Origin: Rickettsiella sp.
Lineage (GTDB): Bacteria > Pseudomonadota > Gammaproteobacteria > Diplorickettsiales > Diplorickettsiaceae
Assembly (NCBI GenBank): GCA_031119195.1
Contig: JAVHYG010000085.1
Span: 1,963-7,160, forward strand
DNA length: 5,198 nucleotides
Reading direction: 5' to 3'
In this document: positions 1 to 4,805 of the stretch, piece by piece
How the letters are laid out: every line of letters starts with the position of its first letter
Numbering within the stretch: position 1 is the stretch's first letter
Notes under the pieces: generated by a model
The model's input: the letters and a program-made list of their open reading frames with translations, nothing else
Databases searched by the model: none
What the model was told of the DNA's origin: nothing
Program-made: the position numbers and the translations under genes

Positions 1-1082
1 ATCACGTACTGCCCTAACATATAAACAACCGGTTCAGCGACCGCATTATTCCAAGTTTCAAAGGTATAAACGCCTTCTTGGATAATCACTCGATCAATAG
101 GGCGATTGCCCTTCGCAACCATCATATCATTGCGTTTTTTACGATTTAATTGCTGAATCTCAGCTGGATCATATATCGATAGTACTCCCATCCCATAAGT
201 TCCCGCATCCGCCTTAATGACAACAAAAGGCTTTTCTTTAATATGATACTCATCATATTTTTTTTGAATGCGGTCTAAGAGTTGTTGACTCTTATCTATC
301 ATAGAGTCTTCACCTGCACGCTTCAAGAAATCAATGCCTTCACAACGGTCAAAAAAAGGATTAATTAACCAAGGATCGATTGTAATCAACTGCGATAGCT
401 CCTGACATACCTGCTCATATTCCTTAAAATGCTCCGATTTCAAACGTCTATACCAACCTAATTCAGCGGCAGGCAAAAACTTTTGTTTAGCTCCTTTCAA
501 AACCTCAGGAATACCGTTGGCTAAATCATTATTTAATATTAATACACAAGGCAAATAATCATTTAACGTTACGAGCTCGCCTTGTCTACTTATTTTCTCC
601 AGAAAAATCGAACGGCCTGATGTCAATATAATTTCTTTTTTATTATCGATATCTTCTAACAAAGAACCCACTCTGACTTCAAATCCAGCTTGGATAAGTA
701 TGTCATGTAAGGCGATGAGATTCTCAAAGTAATACTGATTTCGGGTATGATTTTCCGGAATCAATAAAAGGCGTCGGCATCCTGGCGCCAAGCGATCCAA
801 GGTTTCCTGTGCTGCTTGCACAGCTAAAGGAATAAAATCTTCCTTTAAATTATTAAATCCTGCTGGAAATAAATTAGTGTCAACCGGCGCCAACTTAAAA
901 CCTGCATTGCGTAAATCAACCGATGCATAAAAAGGAGATTGCGTCTTATGCCATTGATCACGTAACCAGGCTTCAATAGCTGACTGTGAAGCTAAGAGTT
1001 GCTCCTCAAGGTGGTGTAAAGGATCAAGACAATGTGAAGCCAAACAAGGAATTTCTTCACTTTTATTCGATGATTTTTTCAT
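1..1082 (-). CDS. gshA: Glutamate-cysteine ligase, ATP-grasp (GshA, Acidithiobacillus-type) family, C-terminus cut off by the window edge
   Basis: This gene should encode the enzyme that joins glutamate and cysteine using ATP, the first step of glutathione synthesis in the cytosol. I translated the minus strand from the ATG at 1082-1080; it stays open for 360 codons to the left edge. The protein starts MKKSSNKSEEIPCLASHCLD. The blocks that made me recognise it are YASVDLRNAGFKLAPVDTNL followed by FPAGFNNL (about residues 50-80), LLLIPENHTRNQYYFENL (about 105-122), an ATP-grasp-like stretch KPFVVIKADAGTYGMGV (about 284-300), and VIIQEGVY...EPVVYMLGQYV at the edge. These match my memory of the GshA family (Pfam PF08886) seen in Acidithiobacillus and various gammaproteobacteria, unrelated in sequence to E. 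coli GshA. The family is about 430 residues, so roughly 70 are missing here. AGAGG lies 5 bases before the ATG and supports the start. The gene is transcribed divergently from vapBC. In related genomes gshB often follows, but that would lie outside this window. Confidence 0.85.
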   Translation of the reverse strand, partial: MKKSSNKSEEIPCLASHCLDPLHHLEEQLLASQSAIEAWLRDQWHKTQSPFYASVDLRNAGFKLAPVDTNLFPAGFNNLKEDFIPLAVQAAQETLDRLAPGCRRLLLIPENHTRNQYYFENLIALHDILIQAGFEVRVGSLLEDIDNKKEIILTSGRSIFLEKISRQGELVTLNDYLPCVLILNNDLANGIPEVLKGAKQKFLPAAELGWYRRLKSEHFKEYEQVCQELSQLITIDPWLINPFFDRCEGIDFLKRAGEDSMIDKSQQLLDRIQKKYDEYHIKEKPFVVIKADAGTYGMGVLSIYDPAEIQQLNRKKRNDMMVAKGNRPIDRVIIQEGVYTFETWNNAVAEPVVYMLGQYV

Positions 1083-1087
1083 CAATA

Positions 1088-1092
1088 CCTCT
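1088..1092 (-). promoter_or_regulatory. Ribosome binding site of gshA
   Basis: On the minus strand AGAGG is separated by 5 bases (TATTG) from the ATG at 1082-1080. It is one of the few good Shine-Dalgarno sequences in the window and fixes the gshA start. Confidence 0.7.
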
Positions 1093-1132
1093 TTAGGCGA
1101 AATAACCATAATCTAAGGCACGTCATCATCTA

Positions 1133-1174
1133 GTACGATGTGAACGCATCTTAGTAGTTTAGACCTTATCGTAC
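1133..1174 (-). promoter_or_regulatory. Possible hairpin in the gshA leader
   Basis: A perfect 7-base inverted repeat, GTACGAT at 1133-1139 and ATCGTAC at 1168-1174, brackets 28 bases within the predicted gshA leader RNA. It has no following T run, so it is not an intrinsic terminator, and I do not recognise a riboswitch class. It may be an RNA structure, a protein-binding dyad, or chance. Confidence 0.25.
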
Positions 1175-1272
1175 CTAAATGGCTAAAAAAAGTCCTAAAT
1201 TTATTTTAGATAACATGCGTGTTGTTTTCAAAGAGTGAAGCAAAGACTATCCATTGCAATTGTTAGACCTTA
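1159..1272. repeat. Two copies of TTAGACCTTA flanking the gshA promoter
   Basis: The 10-mer TTAGACCTTA occurs at 1159-1168 and again at 1263-1272 in the same orientation, 104 bases apart. A partial third copy, TTAGACTT, lies at 1283-1290 just upstream of the vapBC promoter. The copies surround the gshA promoter. They could be operator sites for a shared regulator or remnants of a small duplication; low-complexity chance similarity is also possible. Confidence 0.3.
1203..1231 (-). promoter_or_regulatory. Sigma70-like promoter for gshA
   Basis: Reading the minus strand, a -35 box TTGAAA (1231-1226; 5 of 6 consensus) is followed by exactly 17 bases and a -10 box TAAAAT (1208-1203; 5 of 6 consensus). 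Transcription would start near 1196, giving gshA an untranslated leader of about 114 bases. This is the best match to a housekeeping promoter in the window. The prediction is by eye; AT-rich DNA gives false matches, but spacing, strand and position all fit. Confidence 0.55.
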
Positions 1273-1297
1273 GATATTGAACTTAGACTTTCCTCGC

Positions 1298-1326
1298 TTG
1301 CAAAAGATTTTATAATAATATATATT
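1298..1326 (+). promoter_or_regulatory. Candidate promoter of vapBC
   Basis: TTGCAA at 1298-1303 (4 of 6 to the -35 consensus) is followed by 17 bases and TATATT at 1321-1326 (5 of 6 to the -10 consensus). Transcription would begin around 1333, leaving a leader of about 30 bases before the GTG of vapB. A perfect TATAAT also exists at 1311-1316 but has no convincing -35 at the right distance. The chosen -10 straddles the end of the left arm of the 12-bp palindrome described separately, as expected if VapB-VapC represses its own promoter. Confidence 0.45.
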
Positions 1327-1344
1327 AATAAGTATATATTATTA
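1313..1344. promoter_or_regulatory. Perfect 12-bp inverted repeat, probable VapBC operator
   Basis: The arms 1313-1324 (TAATAATATATA) and 1333-1344 (TATATATTATTA) are exact reverse complements separated by 8 bases. The dyad covers the candidate -10 and the predicted transcription start of vapBC. VapBC complexes characteristically bind inverted repeats over their own promoters through the antitoxin N-terminal domain, which makes this the obvious operator. Caution: both arms are pure A/T, so chance palindromy is likelier than in mixed sequence, and on RNA it could also form a weak hairpin. Confidence 0.5.
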
Positions 1345-1364
1345 ATATAATTGAAACTTAACCA

Positions 1365-1595
1365 GTGAAAACAGCTAAATTATTTAAAAACGGCCAAAGC
1401 CAAGCAATACGCTTACCCAAAGAATTTCGCTTTGAAGGGGAAAAAGTATTCATCAAAAAAGTAGGAAATGCTACGGTTTTATTACCGATTAAAAACCCTT
1501 GGAAGCCGCTCCTAGACAGCCTCCAACAGTTTTCAGATGATTTTATGGAAGACAGGGCGCAACCTAAACAACAACATAGGGAAGATATATTTTAA
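1365..1595 (+). CDS. vapB: VapB antitoxin (SpoVT/AbrB-type DNA-binding protein)
   Basis: This is the 76-residue antitoxin of the VapBC pair. It should bind and inhibit the VapC nuclease and, with VapC, repress the operon promoter. Residues 1-45 (KLFKNGQSQAIRLPKEFRF...) are a classic swapped-hairpin AbrB/MazE-like DNA-binding segment; NGQSQAIRLP is close to the motif of enteric VapB/MvpT antitoxins. The C-terminal tail, FSDDFMEDRAQPKQQHREDIF, keeps the spaced D-F-M, R, Q-P, R-E and F residues that contact the toxin in that subfamily. The start is GTG at 1365: a TAA lies in frame at 1359-1361 and no ATG is available near the motif. No Shine-Dalgarno sequence is visible upstream, so translation initiation may be weak. 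The stop TAA shares its last A with the vapC ATG, implying translational coupling. Confidence 0.9.
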   Translation: MKTAKLFKNGQSQAIRLPKEFRFEGEKVFIKKVGNATVLLPIKNPWKPLLDSLQQFSDDFMEDRAQPKQQHREDIF

Positions 1596-2008
1596 TGAAA
1601 TATATGTTAGATACAAATATTTGTATTTATATTATAAAAAAACGGCCTACCGAAGTAATTAAAAAATTTAAAACATTCCATATTGGTGAAATTTGTATGT
1701 CATCGATTAGCTTAGCCGAGCTCATGTATGGCGTTGAAAAAAGTCAATATCCTAAAAAAAATAGCACGGCGCTTGGTGAATTTAAATTACCACTCGATAT
1801 TCTACCTTTTGATGAGGAAGTTACCCATTATTATGGTCGTGTAAGAGCTTATTTAGAGAAAAAAGGAACCTCAATTGGAGCATTAGATTTAATGATAGCC
1901 GCACATGCGTTATGCATAAATTCAATCTTAGTGACAAACAATATAAAAGAATTTTCTCGCGTCCCGAAGTTAAGAGTTGAAAATTGGTACATCCCCATTG
2001 CTAATTAA
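1595..2008 (+). CDS. vapC: VapC toxin, PIN-domain ribonuclease
   Basis: This 137-residue, full-length PIN-domain protein is the toxin of the pair. The acidic active-site residues are visible: D6 in MLDTN, E42 in SLAELMYG and D98 in GALDLMIAAHA. The fourth position falls in LVTNN (N115-N116), the asparagine pair usual for this subgroup. The ending RVPKLRVENW is also typical. The overall pattern (MLDTNICIYIIK, then ISLAELMYGVEKSQ) is close to the enteric VapC/MvpA toxins, which cleave initiator tRNA in the anticodon loop. That target is inferred here by similarity only. The ATG overlaps the vapB stop by one base (TAATG). AGGGAAG at 1578-1584 is a possible ribosome site, somewhat far upstream. 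All expected catalytic residues are present, so the toxin looks active. Confidence 0.92.
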   Translation: MKYMLDTNICIYIIKKRPTEVIKKFKTFHIGEICMSSISLAELMYGVEKSQYPKKNSTALGEFKLPLDILPFDEEVTHYYGRVRAYLEKKGTSIGALDLMIAAHALCINSILVTNNIKEFSRVPKLRVENWYIPIAN

Positions 2009-2151
2009 TTCCTTCGCAAGCTATAAACCATCTCCAAGCAATGATATCGAAAACAGCATTTACGCAACATCACGACTAAAGCAACACAATCTCTTCAAAA
2101 AGAATAAATAAAGCGCTATAGTAGTTCTAACTTGTTTGATCCTTCAATTGA
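2009..2151. other. Intergenic gap between vapC and the permease gene
   Basis: The 143 bases contain no convincing gene; the longest open stretches on either strand are about 20 codons without ribosome sites. I see no stem followed by a T run that would terminate vapBC transcription, so some read-through into the permease gene is possible. A candidate promoter lies in its right half. Confidence 0.5.
2094..2122 (+). promoter_or_regulatory. Candidate promoter for the permease-dciA unit
   Basis: TTCAAA at 2094-2099 (4 of 6 to -35 consensus), 17 bases, then TATAGT at 2117-2122 (5 of 6 to -10 consensus). The start would fall near 2129, about 23 bases before the permease ATG. No Shine-Dalgarno sequence is evident between them. 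Prediction by eye only. Confidence 0.35.
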
Positions 2152-4110
2152 ATGCCCTTCATCAAACGTTTAACACGGTTCTTACTCGGAAAGCCTCGCA
2201 ATCCATTAAATCCAGATGCGCAACGGCATATTGCACTGGTTGCTTTTTTAGCCTGGGTGGGTTTAGGTGCTGATGGACTTTCTTCTTCCTGTTATGGTCC
2301 TGAAGAAGCATTTATTGCCTTAGGTTCTCATTATTCTTCTTTAGCCCTTTATATTGCAATCGCGACTATTTTGACCGTATTTGTCATCGCATTGGCCTAT
2401 AATCAAGTCATTACATTATTTCCCAGCGGTGGTGGTGGTTACAAAGTAGCGACGCAATTACTAGGCCCGCATGCGGGACTTGTTTCAGGAGCGGCCTTAA
2501 TTGTTGACTATGTACTGACTATCACAATCTCAGTAGCCAGCGGTACCGATGCTTTATTTAGTTTACTTTCCTCTCACCTTTCAAGTTATAAATTATTTGT
2601 AGAGGGTTTCATCATCATCTTGTTGATTACTCTCAATTTACGCGGTATGAAGGAATCTATAAAAGTTTTAATGCCTATTTTCTTAGGATTTGTCGTCACA
2701 CACTTTTTTTTAATTATTTACGGTATTATTTCTCACAAAAGTGGATTACCAGCCGTTGTTTCAAATACCTTAAATGACACCTTTCAACTATCCAAACAAA
2801 CGGGCTGGTTATTTATTACCGCCTTACTTTTACGTGCCTATTCCCTAGGGAGTGGAACATACACTGGGATCGAAGCCGTTTCAAACAATGTGAACCGCCT
2901 AGCAGAGCCGCGTGTGCAAACCGGAAAGTGGACCATGTTTTATATGGCACTTTCACTCAGTTTCACTGCGGGTGGAATTATTTTACTGTATTTGCTTTGG
3001 CATGCGCAGCCTGTTTATGGTCAAACCTTAAATGCCGTCGTTTTTCATAAGATTTTAGGTGATTCACACGCGGGTCACATCATGCTAACCATCACCTTGC
3101 TACTTGAAGCAGGTTTATTACTCGTCGGGGGCAATACCGGCTTTTTAGCAGGTCCCAGTGTTTTAGCGAACATGTCGGTCGATAGCTGGTTACCTAATCG
3201 CTTTCGTCATCTTTCCAGCCGTCTAGTTACACAAAATGGAGTCATTGTCTTTGGTTTGGCTGCCTTAATCATACTTTGGTTAAGTGACGGACGAGTTTCT
3301 TGGTTAGTAATTCTTTATAGCATGAATGTATTTTTAACATTTTCCTTATCCATTTTAGGCTTATGTGTCTACTGGGTAAAACATAGAGGTGCAGCATCTC
3401 CACGTTGGATAGCACGCCTAGGATTTTCTGCGTTTGCATTTTTTATTACGGCCAGTATTTTGATTGTTACTTTAATTTCCAAATTTACCTCTGGGGGATG
3501 GGTTACTGTCGTTATTACTAGCCTTGTTATTTTCCTCTGTCTACTTATTAAACAACACTATACCCATGTCTACAAGAAATTACATGATATTGATTTATTG
3601 ATGACAAGTACCCCATTAGCAACACCCAAAGTGGTTACACCATTACAACCTGAAGAAGCCACTGCCGTCATTATGGTCGGTAAACATCGCGGCATTGGAC
3701 TACATAATTTATTATGGATATTACGTATGTTCCCACATCATTTTAAAAATTTTATTTTTTTAAACGTAGGGATTGTCGATGTTGAAAGCTTTAGTGCTAA
3801 AAAAGAAATAACTGCGATGAAAGAATCATCTACAGATATGCTGGATTACTTTGTAAGCTATTGTCAACAACAGGGTTTAGCTGCAAAAGGCATGGTAGCG
3901 TATGGAACAGATCCTGCGGATAAATTAACTACTTTATCTAAAAAGGTTCTAAAAGAATTTCCAAACTGTATTTTTTTCGCCAGTAAACTGATTTTCAAAA
4001 AAGATAATTGGATAACACGTTTTCTTCATAATGAAACCGCTATTGAACTACAACGTCATTTAAATTTACTTGGCGCACAATTAGTTATTTTACCTATGAA
4101 AATTGATTAA
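2152..4110 (+). CDS. KimA/YdaO-like APC-superfamily permease, probable potassium importer
   Basis: This 652-residue inner-membrane protein has about 12 hydrophobic segments between residues 27 and 467, then a cytosolic domain of about 170 residues. Diagnostic blocks are GADGLSSSCYGPEE (39-52), FPSGGGGYKVA (90-100), VDYVLTITISVASGTDA (118-134), TYTGIEAVSNNV (236-247) and LYSMNVFLTFSLS (388-400). From memory of Bacillus subtilis KimA, K+ is held by equivalents of D41, Y48, D119, T123, S127, T238, E241 and Y389, all present here. Proton-coupled K+ uptake is therefore the best guess; many databases label such proteins only amino acid permease. The C-terminal part (TAVIMVGKHRGIGLHNLL from 504; YGTDPADKL at 584-592; FLHNETAIELQRHLN at 624-638) resembles a universal-stress-protein-like fold. 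In KimA this region senses cyclic di-AMP; whether it does so here is unknown. The ATG follows an in-frame TGA at 2149-2151, excluding a longer start. It is followed after 5 bases by dciA. Confidence 0.8.
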   Translation: MPFIKRLTRFLLGKPRNPLNPDAQRHIALVAFLAWVGLGADGLSSSCYGPEEAFIALGSHYSSLALYIAIATILTVFVIALAYNQVITLFPSGGGGYKVATQLLGPHAGLVSGAALIVDYVLTITISVASGTDALFSLLSSHLSSYKLFVEGFIIILLITLNLRGMKESIKVLMPIFLGFVVTHFFLIIYGIISHKSGLPAVVSNTLNDTFQLSKQTGWLFITALLLRAYSLGSGTYTGIEAVSNNVNRLAEPRVQTGKWTMFYMALSLSFTAGGIILLYLLWHAQPVYGQTLNAVVFHKILGDSHAGHIMLTITLLLEAGLLLVGGNTGFLAGPSVLANMSVDSWLPNRFRHLSSRLVTQNGVIVFGLAALIILWLSDGRVSWLVILYSMNVFLTFSLSILGLCVYWVKHRGAASPRWIARLGFSAFAFFITASILIVTLISKFTSGGWVTVVITSLVIFLCLLIKQHYTHVYKKLHDIDLLMTSTPLATPKVVTPLQPEEATAVIMVGKHRGIGLHNLLWILRMFPHHFKNFIFLNVGIVDVESFSAKKEITAMKESSTDMLDYFVSYCQQQGLAAKGMVAYGTDPADKLTTLSKKVLKEFPNCIFFASKLIFKKDNWITRFLHNETAIELQRHLNLLGAQLVILPMKID

Positions 4111-4115
4111 AAACA

Positions 4116-4568
4116 ATGGATGAACTTCTTACCTCAAAAACTATCGACTCTATTTTGCAACAAGATCCACAAAGTATTTTGGGATTTATTCAAAAAAAAG
4201 TCATCTTACTAAAAAAGATAAATCAACTGTGGCAAGCAGAAATTCCTTTAGAAATTTGTCAACATAGTCGCGTTGCTAATTTCCGCGAAAATTGCTTAGT
4301 CATTGAAATAGACTCGGCCGCTTGGGCAACTCGCCTGCGTTATCTTATTCCCGATCTAACCAAAAAATTAGCTAAAAATCCTTTGCTGAATTCACTTAAA
4401 CAAATTGAATGGTATATACAACCCAATTTTCATCCAAGCTCTGCCAAATCCACAAATTTATCGCTAAGTTTATCTGATCGTAATGCACACTTGCTGAGAA
4501 ATACTGCGATGAATATCAAAGGAAAACCATTGCAGGATGCTTTAGTTCGTCTTTCGACGAAAGAATAA
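4116..4568 (+). CDS. dciA: DciA, replicative helicase (DnaB) loader, DUF721 family
   Basis: This 150-residue protein matches the DUF721/DciA family, which loads DnaB helicase onto DNA in most bacteria lacking the phage-derived DnaC or DnaI. The core spans about residues 15-102: LLKKINQLWQ with W39, PLEICQHSRV, then NCLVIEIDSAAWATRLRYL (59-77) with the hallmark S-x-x-W pair (S67, W70). It should fold as a small KH-like domain. The C-terminal part (LSLSDRNAHLLRNTA at 116-130, then LQDALVRLS) is the helical tail common in gammaproteobacterial homologues and implicated in helicase contact. Length is normal. The start ATG lies 5 bases after the permease stop with no clear Shine-Dalgarno sequence, so it probably relies on re-initiation after the upstream gene. 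No functional link between K+ transport and helicase loading is known to me; co-transcription is inferred from spacing. Confidence 0.85.
   Translation: MDELLTSKTIDSILQQDPQSILGFIQKKVILLKKINQLWQAEIPLEICQHSRVANFRENCLVIEIDSAAWATRLRYLIPDLTKKLAKNPLLNSLKQIEWYIQPNFHPSSAKSTNLSLSLSDRNAHLLRNTAMNIKGKPLQDALVRLSTKE
4546..4561. repeat. Hairpin-forming inverted repeat at the end of dciA
   Basis: TTCGTC (4546-4551) and GACGAA (4556-4561) are perfect reverse complements around a 4-base loop. On the plus-strand RNA the loop is UUUC; on the minus-strand RNA it is GAAA, a GNRA tetraloop. It sits within the last codons of dciA, between two convergent transcription units, so it could slow or stabilise either transcript end. 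Neither side has a proper T run, so I do not call it a terminator. Confidence 0.35.
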
Positions 4569-4634
4569 TTTAAATACTTATCCGCTATGTTAGCTAGCTT
4601 TATATTCATGACTACTATAAGTTATCAATAGACA
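4569..4634. other. Convergent intergenic gap between dciA and the small era-coupled ORF
   Basis: These 66 bases separate converging genes. They contain an 8-base palindrome AGCTAGCT (4592-4599) and the 14-codon stretch that would extend the small minus-strand ORF if its TGA were read through. No intrinsic terminator with a stable stem and T run is visible for either direction. Confidence 0.4.
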
Positions 4635-4805
4635 TCATAAACTTAATACAATAGCTGATATCGCAGGAAAGGCAATGCAAACATTGGTAAAACTATTCCG
4701 CCAATAATTAACTTTTTCCGCCCAGTTTCTCTTAACGTCATTTACAGAATCTTCATCATCCCAAGCATTGATTGGCCCCGGTCTTACAATATAAGGTGAT
4801 ATCAC
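4635..4805 (-). CDS. Small protein of unknown function, translationally coupled to era, possibly truncated
   Basis: I do not recognise this 56-codon gene. It starts at GTG (4805-4803), overlapping the era stop as GTGA. On the minus strand AGAGG (4817-4813) lies 7 bases before the GTG, inside the last codons of era. The N-terminal part, MISPYIVRPGPINAWDDEDS, is followed by VNDVKRNWAEKVNYWRNSF: acidic, then mixed-charge, with three tryptophans (W15, W28, W35), likely partly helical. Residues 40-56 (TNVCIAFPAISAIVLSL) are hydrophobic and end at TGA (4637-4635). If that TGA were read through, 14 more codons (CLLITYSSHEYKAS) would follow to TAA at 4592-4590, completing a membrane span and adding a polar tail. 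So it is either a tail-anchored-like small protein or a gene shortened by a nonsense mutation. It could also be a chance ORF, but the ribosome site and stop-start overlap argue against that. Confidence 0.5.
   Translation of the reverse strand: MISPYIVRPGPINAWDDEDSVNDVKRNWAEKVNYWRNSFTNVCIAFPAISAIVLSL

Noticed and set aside
1305..1350. AT-rich palindromic stretch as a replication origin or attachment site
   Set aside because: No DnaA boxes, iterons, tRNA gene or integrase are nearby, and its position over the vapBC promoter is better explained as an operator.
2009..2090. Short minus-strand ORF beginning MLRKCCFRYH in the vapC-permease gap
   Set aside because: It is about 20 codons, with no ribosome site and no recognisable features.
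2152..4110. Annotation as an amino acid permease
   Set aside because: The APC fold is shared, but the residues matching KimA's potassium site and the large C-terminal domain favour the KimA-like group. Amino acid transport cannot be excluded from sequence alone.
4546..4580. Intrinsic terminator after dciA
   Set aside because: The 6-bp stem lies inside the coding end and is followed by AAGAATAATTT rather than a T run. It is kept only as a hairpin.
4656..4740. Minus-strand hydrophobic micro-ORF beginning MTLRETGRKKLIIGG (about 32 codons)
   Set aside because: It overlaps the era-coupled small ORF in another frame, has no ribosome site of comparable quality, and its N-terminal frame is closed immediately upstream. 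It is more likely a shadow frame.
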